Below the pieces are notes generated by a model. The model searched no databases. It was not told where the DNA came from and saw only the letters and a list, made by a program, of their open reading frames with translations. A stretch of 64,000 bases of DNA from Streptomyces sp. NBC_00154 (GTDB lineage: Bacteria; Actinomycetota; Actinomycetes; Streptomycetales; Streptomycetaceae): contig NZ_JAPEMI010000001.1 of assembly GCF_026342835.1 (NCBI RefSeq), positions 2,176,501 to 2,240,500 of the forward strand, read 5' to 3'. The translations under genes and the position numbers were made by a program. Shown here in pieces: positions 25,664 to 34,304 of this stretch (the stretch's first letter is position 1; each line of letters opens with the position of its first letter).

Positions 25664-26260
25664 CTGTCCAGGCCCAGCGAGTCCCACGCCGGCCTCCCCG
25701 AACCACCACCACAACACGACGTCCGGCCCGCCGTGCCCGTCCAGAACTGCCGTCCGGCCCCGGCCCGGGTCAGCGCCCCCTCCCGCGGCCTCGACCGGTT
25801 CAACACCGCATCGCCCGCCGCCGCCGAAGCCGCCCTGCTCGGCTGCTGCGGCAGCCACCGCTGGGCACAGCGGCTGGCCGCCCACCGTCCATTTCCCGAT
25901 CTGGGCGCATTGCTCGCCGCCGCCGACGAGGCGGGATACGACCTGGACCCGGCCGATCTCGCCGAGGCACTCGCCGCCGAGGACTCCCCCGGATTGCACC
26001 ACGCCGCACCCCCGTCCGCGCATCTCGCGCTGAGCGCCGCGCACGCCGCGTACGAGTGCCGCTTCGGCCATGTCTTCGTGATCTGCCTGGACGGCTTCCT
26101 GCCCTCCGAGCACCCGGACCAGGTGCTGGCCGGCATCCGGGCCAGGCTGGGCCACGACCTGGACGAGGAGCGGGTGGTCACGGCGGACGAGATGCGCAGA
26201 CTGGCACGAGGCCGCATCATCGAGCTGATGACGGACAAGGACCCGGCGGACACGCCCTGA
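25664..26260 (+). CDS. OHCU-decarboxylase-like protein lacking the catalytic HPxIG motif
   Basis: The fold signature of 2-oxo-4-hydroxy-4-carboxy-5-ureidoimidazoline decarboxylase (ureide pathway) is present: LDRFNTASPAAAEAALLGCC, then WAQRLAAHRPFPDL, and RFGHVFVICLDGFLPSEHPD, then VLAGIRARLGHDLDEE. The expected HPRIG block with the catalytic His and the following Glu/Gln are not found; that stretch reads EALAAEDSPGLHHAAPPSAH. The protein may therefore be inactive or changed in function. The start is uncertain: a GTG at 25733 has no ribosome site, while a CTG at 25664 in the same frame has GAGGAG six bases upstream. No other purine-catabolism gene is adjacent. Confidence 0.7.
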   Translation: MSRPSESHAGLPEPPPQHDVRPAVPVQNCRPAPARVSAPSRGLDRFNTASPAAAEAALLGCCGSHRWAQRLAAHRPFPDLGALLAAADEAGYDLDPADLAEALAAEDSPGLHHAAPPSAHLALSAAHAAYECRFGHVFVICLDGFLPSEHPDQVLAGIRARLGHDLDEERVVTADEMRRLARGRIIELMTDKDPADTP

Positions 26261-26443
26261 AAGCCGGACACCCCTAGCCCGTCCGTGCCTGTTTGATTGC
26301 CACTTTGATCACACCAGAGGCCCCCGCGCGAACGAACCGACAAACCGTCGCTACGATGGCCGGGGCCGGTGGACCGTACCCGGCCGGGTCAGACCGACAG
26401 TCAAGCCGGCCGACCCCAATCCCCGCTCCCGGAGGGTTCTTCC

Positions 26444-26824
26444 GTGCCGGCTGGAACGCTGTACCGCGGCCGGGAAGGCATGTGGTCCTGGGTGGCTCAT
26501 CGAGTCACCGGTGTCCTCATTTTCTTCTTCCTGTTCGTACACGTCCTGGACACCGCTCTCGTCCGCGTCTCCCCCGAGGCCTACGACGACGTCGTGGCCA
26601 CGTACAAGACGCCGATCGTCGCGCTCCTCGAATACGGCCTGGTGGCCGCCATTCTCTTCCACGCGCTGAACGGTCTCCGCATCGTCGCCGTGGACTTCTG
26701 GGCCAAGGGCCCGCGCTACCAGAAGCAGATGCTCTGGTCTGCCGTGGGTATCTGGGTCGTGCTGATGGTCGGGGCCCTGTACCCCGTCCTCGGCCACGCC
26801 GTACGCGAAGTCTTCGGGAGCTGA
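26444..26824 (+). CDS. sdhC: Succinate dehydrogenase cytochrome b556 subunit
   Basis: A 126-residue membrane subunit that anchors succinate dehydrogenase and helps bind heme and quinone. GTG 26444 has GGAGGG seven bases upstream; the frame is open earlier but without a ribosome site. It begins [20 protein letters not shown] and has three hydrophobic helices ([57 protein letters not shown]). His in FHALNGLRI is the usual heme ligand. It is the first gene of the sdhCDAB operon, 5 nt before sdhD. Confidence 0.93.
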   Translation: MPAGTLYRGREGMWSWVAHRVTGVLIFFFLFVHVLDTALVRVSPEAYDDVVATYKTPIVALLEYGLVAAILFHALNGLRIVAVDFWAKGPRYQKQMLWSAVGIWVVLMVGALYPVLGHAVREVFGS

Positions 26825-26829
26825 GGCCA

Positions 26830-27306
26830 ATGTCCACCGAGTCCTCCGCCGCGATCGGCTCCGTCGAAGGCGTCAGCCTCTACGACGTCGACCACCCGGC
26901 CCCGGTCATCGAGCCCCCGCGCAAGCGGACGGGCAGGAGCCCCAAGGCTTCGCGCACCAACTTCGAGATGTACGCCTGGCTCTTCATGCGCCTGTCGGGC
27001 ATCGTTCTTGTCGTCCTGGTCATCGGCCACCTGCTGATCCAGCTCGTGCTGGACGGCGGCGTCTCCAAGATCGGCTTCGCCTTCGTGGCGGGCCGCTGGG
27101 CCTCGCCGTTCTGGCAGGTCTGGGACCTGGCGATGCTGTGGCTGGCCATGCTCCACGGCGCCAACGGCCTCCGTACGGTCATCAACGACTACGCCGAACG
27201 GGACAACACCCGCTTCTGGCTGAAGATGCTCCTGTACACCGCCACGGTGTTCACCGTCCTGCTGGGCACGCTGGTGATCTTCACCTTCGACCCGAACATC
27301 CGCTAG
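26830..27306 (+). CDS. sdhD: Succinate dehydrogenase hydrophobic membrane anchor subunit
   Basis: A 158-residue anchor from ATG 26830, with GAGG upstream. A soluble N-terminal segment of about 50 residues precedes three helices: [39 protein letters not shown] and [27 protein letters not shown] gives a likely heme ligand. It lies between sdhC and sdhA in the operon and would complete the heme and quinone site with SdhC. Confidence 0.92.
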   Translation: MSTESSAAIGSVEGVSLYDVDHPAPVIEPPRKRTGRSPKASRTNFEMYAWLFMRLSGIVLVVLVIGHLLIQLVLDGGVSKIGFAFVAGRWASPFWQVWDLAMLWLAMLHGANGLRTVINDYAERDNTRFWLKMLLYTATVFTVLLGTLVIFTFDPNIR

Positions 27307-27335
27307 GCGCCGGGCCAGAGGGACCAGAGGAAATC

Positions 27336-29096
27336 ATGCAGATCCACAAGTACGACACCGTCATCGTCGGCGCCGGCGGCGCCGGCATGCGCGCGGCCAT
27401 CGAGTCGACGAAGCGCAGCCGTACCGCCGTGCTCACGAAGCTGTACCCGACCCGCTCCCACACGGGCGCCGCGCAGGGCGGCATGGCCGCCGCGCTCGCC
27501 AACGTGGAAGAGGACAACTGGGAGTGGCACACCTTCGACACGATCAAGGGTGGCGACTACCTGGTCGACCAGGACGCCGCCGAGATCCTGGCGAAGGAGG
27601 CCATCGACTCCGTTCTCGACCTGGAGAAGATGGGCCTGCCGTTCAACCGCACGCCCGAGGGCAAGATCGACCAGCGTCGCTTCGGCGGCCACAGCCGTAA
27701 CCACGGCGAGGCCCCGGTCCGCCGGTCCTGCTACGCCTCGGACCGCACCGGCCACATGATCCTCCAGACGCTGTACCAGAACTGCGTCAAGGAGGGCGTG
27801 GAGTTCTTCAACGAGTTCTACGTCCTGGACCTGCTGCTGCAGGAGGACCCCGAGACCGGGCTGAAGAAGTCCGCGGGCGTCGTCGCGTACGAGCTGGCGA
27901 CCGGCGAGATCCACGTCTTCCAGGCGAAGGCGATCATCTTCGCCTCCGGCGGCACCGGCAAGTTCTTCAAGGTGACGTCGAACGCCCACACCCTGACCGG
28001 TGACGGCCAGGCCGCCGCGTACCGCCGCGGTCTGCCGCTGGAGGACATGGAGTTCTTCCAGTTCCACCCGACGGGCATCTGGCGCATGGGCATCCTGCTG
28101 ACGGAGGGCGCCCGTGGTGAGGGCGGCATCCTCCGCAACAAGGACGGCGAGCGCTTCATGGAGAAGTACGCGCCCGTCATGAAGGACCTCGCGTCCCGTG
28201 ACGTCGTGTCCCGCTCCATCTACACGGAGATCCGTGAGGGCCGCGGCTGCGGTCCCGAGGGCGACCACGTCTACCTCGACCTCACGCACCTGCCGCCGGA
28301 GCAGCTGGACGCGAAGCTCCCGGACATCACCGAGTTCGCGCGTACGTACCTCGGCATCGAGCCCTACACGGACCCGATCCCGATCCAGCCGACCGCGCAC
28401 TACGCCATGGGCGGCATCCCGACCAACGTCCAGGGCGAGGTGCTGGCCGACAACACCACCGTCGTCCCGGGCCTGTACGCCGCCGGCGAGGTCGCGTGTG
28501 TCTCCGTGCACGGCGCCAACCGTCTCGGCACCAACTCGCTGCTCGACATCAACGTCTTCGGACGCCGGTCGGGCATCGCCGCCGCCGAGTACTCCGCGAA
28601 GAACGACTTCGTCGAGCTTCCCGAGAACCCGGCGCAGCTGGTCATCGACCAGGTCGAGCGGCTGCGCAATTCGACGGGCACCGAGCGGGTCGCGACGCTC
28701 CGTCTGGAGCTGCAGGAGTGCATGGACGCCAATGTGATGGTGTTCCGTACCGAGCAGACCATCAAGACGGCCGTCGACAAGATCGCCGAGCTGCGCAAGC
28801 GCTACCTGAACGTGTCCATCCAGGACAAGGGCAAGCGGTTCAACACGGACCTCCTGGAGGCCATCGAGCTGGGCAACCTGCTCGACCTGGCCGAGGTCAT
28901 GGCGACCTCCGCGCTGGCCCGCAAGGAGTCCCGCGGCGGTCACTACCGCGAGGACTACCCGAACCGCGACGACGTCAACTTCATGCGCCACACCATGGCG
29001 TACCGCGAGGTCGCCGACGACGGCACCGAGTCGATCCGGCTCGACTACAAGCCGGTCGTCCAGACCCGCTACCAGCCGATGGAGCGTAAGTACTGA
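27336..29096 (+). CDS. sdhA: Succinate dehydrogenase flavoprotein subunit
   Basis: A 586-residue catalytic subunit oxidising succinate to fumarate in the TCA cycle. ATG 27336 follows CCAGAGGAAATC, a near ribosome site. The FAD-binding [12 protein letters not shown] is near the N-terminus, and the covalent-flavin His lies in [15 protein letters not shown]. The substrate and active-site region includes [14 protein letters not shown], and [10 protein letters not shown], with a closing [20 protein letters not shown]. Length equals the family norm. Its last base is shared with the start of sdhB (TGATG), so the two are translationally coupled. Confidence 0.96.
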   Translation: MQIHKYDTVIVGAGGAGMRAAIESTKRSRTAVLTKLYPTRSHTGAAQGGMAAALANVEEDNWEWHTFDTIKGGDYLVDQDAAEILAKEAIDSVLDLEKMGLPFNRTPEGKIDQRRFGGHSRNHGEAPVRRSCYASDRTGHMILQTLYQNCVKEGVEFFNEFYVLDLLLQEDPETGLKKSAGVVAYELATGEIHVFQAKAIIFASGGTGKFFKVTSNAHTLTGDGQAAAYRRGLPLEDMEFFQFHPTGIWRMGILLTEGARGEGGILRNKDGERFMEKYAPVMKDLASRDVVSRSIYTEIREGRGCGPEGDHVYLDLTHLPPEQLDAKLPDITEFARTYLGIEPYTDPIPIQPTAHYAMGGIPTNVQGEVLADNTTVVPGLYAAGEVACVSVHGANRLGTNSLLDINVFGRRSGIAAAEYSAKNDFVELPENPAQLVIDQVERLRNSTGTERVATLRLELQECMDANVMVFRTEQTIKTAVDKIAELRKRYLNVSIQDKGKRFNTDLLEAIELGNLLDLAEVMATSALARKESRGGHYREDYPNRDDVNFMRHTMAYREVADDGTESIRLDYKPVVQTRYQPMERKY

Positions 29097-29854
29097 TGGC
29101 AACCCCGACTTTGGACAAGGTGGAGGCGGAGTCCGCCGCCTCCCCGTACATCACGGTCACCTTCCGGATCCGCCGCTTCAACCCCGAGGTCTCCGACGAG
29201 GCCCAGTGGCAGGACTTCCAGATCGAGATCGACCCGAAGGAGCGTGTTCTCGACGCCCTTCACAAGATCAAGTGGGATGTCGACGGCACGCTGACGTTCC
29301 GTCGCTCCTGCGCGCACGGCATCTGCGGCTCCGACGCGATGCGGATCAACGGCAAGAACAGGCTCGCCTGCAAGACGCTGATCAAGGACATCAACCCGGA
29401 GAAGCCGATCACGGTCGAGGCCATAAAGGGCCTCACGGTCCTCAAGGACCTCGTGGTCGACATGGACCCGTTCTTCCAGGCCTACCGCGATGTCATGCCG
29501 TTCCTCATCACCAAGGGGAACGAGCCGACGCGCGAGCGTCTGCAGTCCGCCGAGGACCGCGAGCGGTTCGACGACACCACCAAGTGCATCCTGTGCGCCG
29601 CGTGCACCTCGTCGTGCCCGGTCTTCTGGAACGACGGCCAGTACTTCGGCCCGGCGGCGATCGTCAACGCGCACCGCTTCATCTTCGACTCGCGTGACGA
29701 GGGCGGCGAGCAGCGCCTGGAGATCCTCAACGACCGTGACGGTGTGTGGCGTTGCCGCACCACCTTCAACTGCACGGACGCGTGCCCGCGTGGCATCGAG
29801 GTCACCAAGGCGATCCAGGAAGTGAAGCGCGCCCTGATCACGCGCCGCTTCTGA
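29096..29854 (+). CDS. sdhB: Succinate dehydrogenase iron-sulfur subunit
   Basis: A 252-residue electron-transfer subunit from ATG 29096, coupled to sdhA. Three cluster-binding regions appear in order: RRSCAHGICGSDAM and RLAC for the [2Fe-2S] cluster, CILCAACTSSCPVF for the [4Fe-4S] cluster, and CRTTFNCTDACPRGIEV for the [3Fe-4S] cluster. The order and spacing are standard, and no cysteine is missing. It is the last gene of the operon and is followed by a strong hairpin. Confidence 0.96.
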   Translation: MATPTLDKVEAESAASPYITVTFRIRRFNPEVSDEAQWQDFQIEIDPKERVLDALHKIKWDVDGTLTFRRSCAHGICGSDAMRINGKNRLACKTLIKDINPEKPITVEAIKGLTVLKDLVVDMDPFFQAYRDVMPFLITKGNEPTRERLQSAEDRERFDDTTKCILCAACTSSCPVFWNDGQYFGPAAIVNAHRFIFDSRDEGGEQRLEILNDRDGVWRCRTTFNCTDACPRGIEVTKAIQEVKRALITRRF

Positions 29855-29879
29855 CCCTTCCGCTACGCCGGTTGCACTG

Positions 29880-29923
29880 GAGGCCCCGTTTTCCCGCGCC
29901 AACGCCGCGGGAAGCGGGGCCTC
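29880..29923 (+). terminator. Terminator of the sdh operon
   Basis: Near-perfect 18-19-bp arms (29880-29898 and 29906-29923, one bulge) around a 7-nt loop, starting 25 nt after the sdhB stop. Confidence 0.85.
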
Positions 29924-30035
29924 TTGCTGCGCTCTTCGGGGCTTGACGGTACGGTCGTGCGGAACCGTACACCGGTTCGCCGCCCCCGGCGCAGCAAGGC
30001 GCGGGGCGCACAAGCTTGATCGAGAGCGGGGAACG

Positions 30036-30647
30036 TTGAGCGATCCGAATCCGTACGCGGACGACTCAGGCAAGTGGGGACCTCCTCAGCAGCCGGGCAA
30101 TCCGCCCACCGTCCCGGACGCCCAGGGGTACGGCTACCCGGGTGCGGGCACGCCGGGCCCGGGCACGCCGACGTACGGCTACCCGCAGCAGCTGCCCGAC
30201 CCCGCGGCCCAGCAGGGCCCCGGTTACGGCTACCCGAACGCGAACCAGCCGCCCCTGCCCGGTTACGGCTTCCCGCCGCAGCAGGGCCCGGGGGCCGGCG
30301 GCGGTGCGCCGATGCTGTCGTTCGGCGACATCACCGTCATGAACGACTCGATCGTGACGCCGTCCGGCACGATGCCCCTCAAGGGCGCGGTGTGGACGGC
30401 CACCGACATGTCGCGCACCGAGGAGAAGATCCCGACGGTCGCGATCGTGCTCGCGATCATCTTCGCCCTGCTCTGTCTGATCGGGCTGCTCTTCCTCCTG
30501 ATGAAGGAGAAGAGGACGACCGGCTTCATCCAGGTCTCGGTGACCAGCGGCGGCCGGCACCATTCGACGATGATCGCGGCGACGGGCCCGGAGACCTTTC
30601 AGATGGTGATGGCCCAGATCAACACGGCTCGTTCGCTGAGCATCTGA
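30036..30647 (+). CDS. Pro/Gly/Tyr-rich single-span membrane protein
   Basis: A 203-residue protein of unknown function. TTG 30036 is preferred because the earlier part of the frame is Ala/Arg-rich and has no ribosome site, while GCGGGGAACG precedes the TTG. The N-terminal ~90 residues repeat GYGYP-type units ([34 protein letters not shown]). Then come LSFGDITVMNDSIVTPSG and a single strong hydrophobic span (IPTVAIVLAIIFALLCLIGLL). The end is a small soluble tail. The gene at 60136 has a similar repeat head on a different membrane body. It is convergent with marR. Confidence 0.75.
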   Translation: MSDPNPYADDSGKWGPPQQPGNPPTVPDAQGYGYPGAGTPGPGTPTYGYPQQLPDPAAQQGPGYGYPNANQPPLPGYGFPPQQGPGAGGGAPMLSFGDITVMNDSIVTPSGTMPLKGAVWTATDMSRTEEKIPTVAIVLAIIFALLCLIGLLFLLMKEKRTTGFIQVSVTSGGRHHSTMIAATGPETFQMVMAQINTARSLSI

Positions 30648-30692
30648 CGACCAGTGGCCGGACGGCGGAACGGGGGGCGGGGCCGGGCGCCG

Positions 30693-30714
30693 GCAACGCC
30701 CCTCCCGGCGTTGC
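30693..30714. terminator. Hairpin between convergent genes
   Basis: 8-bp arms (30693-30700 and 30707-30714) with a 6-nt loop lie between the YGYP membrane-protein gene and the convergent marR gene. Confidence 0.55.
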
Positions 30715-30753
30715 GGAGCAGGGCCGTTCAGGCAGTGCGGGCCCCGGCGGCAC

Positions 30754-31263
30754 TCAGTCCCACGGGGCGCCGTCCCGGTCCTCCGCGACGACCATGATGC
30801 GCCGCAACATGTCGTTGAGCAGGGCGCGTTCGTCCCGGTCGAGGACGCCGAGCAGCCGGTACTCCTCGTGGCCGAGGAAGTCCATCGCGCCGAGCCAGGT
30901 CGAGCGGCCCTCCTCGGTGAGCTCCACGTTGACCCGCCGCCTGTCCGTGGTCGACGGCGTACGGCGGACGAAGCCGCGCCGTTCGAGCGCGTCCAGCCGG
31001 CCGGTGACGGATGCGGGGGCCAGGTCGAGGTCGGCGGCGAGCTCGGAGGGGGCCGCCCTTCCGCCGCGTCCGGCGAGCTTGTGGAGCGTGTCGAACTCCT
31101 GGCGGTCCAGATCGAAGTCGACCAGGGACTGTTCGCGTACCCGGCGCAGATGGACGGAGAGCTTCTTCATACGGGTCACCGCACCCTCGACATCGGGATC
31201 GAGGTCGGGAAGCACCGGCTTCCACCGCTCCACATGTCCGTCAGTCCAGTCGCTTCGCTCCAT
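30754..31263 (-). CDS. MarR-family transcriptional regulator
   Basis: A 169-residue winged-helix regulator from ATG 31263. The helix-turn-helix reads AAPSELAADLDLAPASVTGR, then LDALERRGFVRRTPSTTDRR, with the family DRR wing and VELTEEGR following. The N-terminal helix (RMKKLSVHLRRVREQSLV) forms the dimer interface. It is divergent from an MFS exporter gene, the standard arrangement for a local repressor. Two TTCG-N4-CGAA sites lie between them (31311-31337), so it most likely represses both genes. The ligand is unknown. Confidence 0.9.
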   Translation of the reverse strand: MERSDWTDGHVERWKPVLPDLDPDVEGAVTRMKKLSVHLRRVREQSLVDFDLDRQEFDTLHKLAGRGGRAAPSELAADLDLAPASVTGRLDALERRGFVRRTPSTTDRRRVNVELTEEGRSTWLGAMDFLGHEEYRLLGVLDRDERALLNDMLRRIMVVAEDRDGAPWD

Positions 31264-31310
31264 GAGAAAAGGGTACGCCCGGAGCCTCGACATACTTCGG
31301 TACCAGATAT

Positions 31311-31337
31311 TTCGTTGACGAATAGTTCGACACCGAA
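31311..31337. promoter_or_regulatory. Candidate MarR operator: two TTCG-N4-CGAA sites
   Basis: Two perfect palindromes, TTCGTTGACGAA (31311-31322) and TTCGACACCGAA (31326-31337), lie 15 bp apart centre to centre in the 88-bp gap between marR and the MFS gene. The flanks are also symmetric (TATTTCG at the left, CGAAATA at the right). Confidence 0.65.
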
Positions 31338-31351
31338 ATAGATTCCTGCAC

Positions 31352-32590
31352 ATGTCGCATCCCTTGCGCACGCGCGCTTTCCGCCTGCTCTTCATCGGAC
31401 GCACTCTCTCCCTCCTCGGCGACGCCGCCATCCCCACCGCACTCTCGCTCGCCGTCTATCTGGCCACCGGCTCGACCGCCGCCCTCGCCCTGGTCCTGGC
31501 GTGCGCGATGGTGCCCAAGCTGATCCTGCTGCCGCTCGGCGGCGTCGTCGGCGACCGCTTCAACGCCCGTACGGTCGCGCTCACCACCGATCTCGTACGG
31601 TGCGCGACCTAGCTCTTCGTCGGGCTGGAGCTGCTCGGCGGAGCACCCCAGCTGTGGCAGATCGCCGTTGCCGAGGCGATCGGCGGGGCGGCGAGCGCGT
31701 TCGCCATGCCGACCGCGTCGCCGCTGATCATCGGCACCGTGGAAGGGCCGGGACTCCTGCGCGCCAACTCCCTGATGGCCGTCGTGAACAGTGCGACCCG
31801 GGTGGCCGGCCCCGCCCTCGGGGGAACCCTGATCCTCACCGCCGGTCCGGGCTGGGCCTTCGTGCTGGACGGCGCGAGCTTCGCGGTGAGCGCCGCACTG
31901 CTGTCCGCCACCAAGGTCCGGCACGTGCCGATCCCGCGCCGATCGGTGCTCAGCGACCTCAAGGAGGGCTGGAGCGAGGTCCGCAGCCGCGACTGGTACT
32001 GGACGAGCCTGATCGCCCACGCCGCCTGGAACGGCGCGGCGGCCGTGCTGATGACCCTGGGCCCGGCCCTCGCCGTACGGGAGATGGGCGGCAAGACCGT
32101 CTGGATCGCCCTGCTCCAGACCGGTGCGATCGGTCTGCTGCTCGGCTCACTGCTGGCCGGCCGCGCCCGCCCGCGCCGCCCGGTCCTGGTCGCCAACCTG
32201 GGACTCGCCACCTACGCGCTCCCGCTCGGCCTTCTCGCGGCGGGCGCGCCGGCTGCACTGACCATCGCCGCGTACGGCATCGCACAGGCGGGCCTCGGCT
32301 TCCTCGGCCCGGTCTGGGAGACCTCGGTCCAGTCCGCGGTGCCCGCGCACGCACTGGCCCGCGTGACGTCGTACGACTGGCTGCTCTCCCTCGCCGCGAT
32401 GCCGCTCGGCTACGCCCTGGCCCCGCTCGCCGCCTCGGCCTGGGGGGCCGAAGTCCCGCTCGCCGTAGCCGCGGTGGCGGTCGGCGCAGCCTGTCTGGCG
32501 ACCGCGGCGATACCGGGCGTACGGCACTTCAGGGCGCCGGCCACGAAGTCCGGGACCACGCGGAAGGACCACCCCGGAGTACCGGCTTGA
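31352..32590 (+). pseudogene. MFS transporter interrupted by one in-frame amber codon
   Basis: The frame opens at ATG 31352 (SHPLRTRAFRLLFIGRTLSL) and would give about 412 residues with the twelve-span pattern of an MFS drug exporter. Codon 87 is TAG (31610-31612), in the context VRCAT-stop-LFVGLELLGG. The same frame then continues without any other defect to TGA 32588-32590, including GGVVGDRFNARTVAL before and ANSLMAVVNSATRVAGPALG after. One C-to-T change from CAG would explain it. Only the first two or three spans would be made unless the codon is read through or an internal start is used. It is divergent from marR. Confidence 0.85.
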
Positions 32591-32644
32591 ACATGTTCAA
32601 ATACAGGTCTACAGTCCATGACAACAGCTTTTGAACGCGTTCAA
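32587..32644. promoter_or_regulatory. Pair of perfect TTGAAC-NN-GTTCAA palindromes
   Basis: TTGAACATGTTCAA (32587-32600) and TTGAACGCGTTCAA (32631-32644) are 14-bp perfect palindromes 44 bp apart, immediately upstream of the membrane-protein/DCC/tetR operon. The first overlaps the stop of the MFS gene. They look like operators of the TetR regulator encoded at 33567, flanking its promoter. Confidence 0.72.
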
Positions 32645-32657
32645 GGGAGGGTGGGGC

Positions 32658-33092
32658 ATGGACCTCACTGTTGTCGCGTACGTCATCTACCTGCTGATCA
32701 GCGTGGCGCTCACCGTCTGGGTCGCCCGCACACTGAGCCGCAACGGCAAGGTCTTCCTCGCCGACGTCCTGCACGGAAACGAAAAGCTCGCCGACGCCGT
32801 CAACCACCTGCTGGTGGTCGGCTTCTACCTGGTCAACCTGGGCTTCGTCACCCTCTACCTGAAGAGCTCCGACGGGGTCGCCGACGCCCGCGGGCTCTTC
32901 GAGGCACTCTCGGTGAAGGTCGGCGTCGTCCTGCTCGTCCTCGGAGTGATGCACCTCGGAAACGTCTACGTACTCAACAAGATCCGCCGCCGCGGTCTGA
33001 TGGAGCGCGAGCAGACCCCGCCCGTACCGCCGCAGGGCTGGACGGGCCCCACCGGCCAGGGCCCGTGGGCCGCACCCGCCACCGGCCGGTGA
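32658..33092 (+). CDS. Small integral membrane protein of unknown function
   Basis: A 144-residue protein from ATG 32658, with GGGAGGGTGGGG upstream. It starts MDLTVVAYVIYLLISVALTV and has three hydrophobic spans (also HLLVVGFYLVNLGFVTLYL and VVLLVLGVMHLGNVYVLN), with a Pro-rich C-terminal tail. No enzyme motif is visible. Its stop overlaps the GTG of the next gene, so it is co-translated with the DCC-family protein. The operon begins behind two palindromic sites. Confidence 0.8.
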   Translation: MDLTVVAYVIYLLISVALTVWVARTLSRNGKVFLADVLHGNEKLADAVNHLLVVGFYLVNLGFVTLYLKSSDGVADARGLFEALSVKVGVVLLVLGVMHLGNVYVLNKIRRRGLMEREQTPPVPPQGWTGPTGQGPWAAPATGR

Positions 33093-33529
33093 CCGGTCAG
33101 GTCACGGCCCCGTTCGACGGGCGGCTGACGCCCGTCGAACGGCTCACCGTGCTCTACGACGCGCGGTGCTCGCTCTGCATCCATGTGCGGCACTGGCTGA
33201 TGAAGCAGCGTCAGCTCGTCCCGCTCGATCTCGTCCCGGCGGCCTCCGAGGAGGCGCGGCGCCGCTTCCCCGGACTCGACCACGCGGAGACGCTCTCCGA
33301 GATCACCGTGATCGGCGACCGGGGGCAGATCTACCGCGGGACCTCCGCCTGGATCGTCTGTCTCTGGGCGCTGGCCGAACACCGGCCCAAGGCCCACTGG
33401 CTTGCCACCCCGGCGGGCCTGCCGTTCGCCCGGGCATCGGTGCTGGCCGCCGCGAAGTACCGGTCGGTGACGGCCGCCCCCTGCGGGCCCGGGGACGAGG
33501 CCTGCCAGGTCCCGGACCTCGAAGGCTAG
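33089..33529 (+). CDS. DCC1-like thiol-disulfide oxidoreductase family protein
   Basis: A 146-residue protein from GTG 33089, overlapping the previous stop by GTGA. The N-terminal VLYDARCSLCIHVRHWLM carries the D-x-x-C-x-x-C redox motif that defines the DCC (PF04134) family. VPLDLVPAASEEARRRFPGL and the later TSAWIVCLWALAEHRP fit the rest of the fold. Members have a thioredoxin-like fold, with substrate mostly unknown. It is the middle gene of the operon that ends in tetR. Together with the membrane protein it may form a membrane redox unit, which is inference. Confidence 0.83.
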   Translation: MTGQVTAPFDGRLTPVERLTVLYDARCSLCIHVRHWLMKQRQLVPLDLVPAASEEARRRFPGLDHAETLSEITVIGDRGQIYRGTSAWIVCLWALAEHRPKAHWLATPAGLPFARASVLAAAKYRSVTAAPCGPGDEACQVPDLEG

Positions 33530-33566
33530 GGGCGCATCCACCGGTCCGGGCGGATACCCTCGGGGC

Positions 33567-34304
33567 GTGGTGAAGGAAGTGAAGGACGTGAAGGAAGTCA
33601 AGGCTCCCAAGAGCGAGCAGACCCGCACACTCATCCTCGAAACGGCGCTCCGGCTCTTCGAGGAACGCGGTTACGACAAGACGACGATGCGGGCCATCGC
33701 GCAGGAGGCCGGGGTTTCCGTCGGAAACGCCTACTACTACTTCGCCGGCAAGGAACACCTCGTCCAGGGTTTCTACGACCGGCTCGCCGCCGAGCACGAG
33801 GCGGCGGTCCAGCCGGTCCTGGCCGGCGACAAGGACCTGGCCGTGCGCATCCGCGGGGTGCTGCTCAGCTGGCTCGACGTGGCCGAGCCGTACCACCGCT
33901 TCGCCGCCCAGTTCTTCAAGAACGCCGCCGACCCGGAAAGCCCCCTCTCCCCGTTCTCGAAGGAGTCGGTCGCAGCCCGGGAGGCGGCGATCTCCATTCA
34001 CGAACGGTGCCTGGTCGGCTCCAGCACCAAGACCGACCCCGACATGGCGGAAGAGCTGCCGCAGTTGATGTGGCTGATACAGATGGGTCTGGTGCTGTTC
34101 TGGGTGTACGACCGGACGGAGGGCGCCGAGCGCAGCCGCCGTCTCGTCGAACGCACCGCCCCGATCGGCGCACGAGCGATCGCGCTCTCCCGGTTCCGGG
34201 TGCTGCGACCGCTCGTGCGTCAGGTCCACGACGTACTGTCGGAGTTCCTGCCCGGGACGACGGCCGGGCAACCGGCCGCGGAACCCGGGACTAGATCCAG
34301 TTGA
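33567..34304 (+). CDS. TetR-family transcriptional regulator
   Basis: A 245-residue regulator from GTG 33567 (a second GTG follows directly). After a Lys/Glu/Val-rich repeat (KEVKDVKEVK), the helix-turn-helix reads TLILETALRLFEERGYDKTT, then MRAIAQEAGVSVGNAYYYFA with the classical YYYF recognition helix. The C-terminal ligand and dimer domain is helical. It is last in the operon 32658-34304 and likely controls that operon through the TTGAAC-NN-GTTCAA sites. Its 3' end overlaps the convergent substrate-binding-protein gene by 14 nt. Confidence 0.9.
   Translation: MVKEVKDVKEVKAPKSEQTRTLILETALRLFEERGYDKTTMRAIAQEAGVSVGNAYYYFAGKEHLVQGFYDRLAAEHEAAVQPVLAGDKDLAVRIRGVLLSWLDVAEPYHRFAAQFFKNAADPESPLSPFSKESVAAREAAISIHERCLVGSSTKTDPDMAEELPQLMWLIQMGLVLFWVYDRTEGAERSRRLVERTAPIGARAIALSRFRVLRPLVRQVHDVLSEFLPGTTAGQPAAEPGTRSS

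Noticed and set aside
27303..29102. 599-codon minus-strand frame opposite sdhA
   Set aside because: Val/Leu/Asp/Arg-rich antisense frame of a certain gene.
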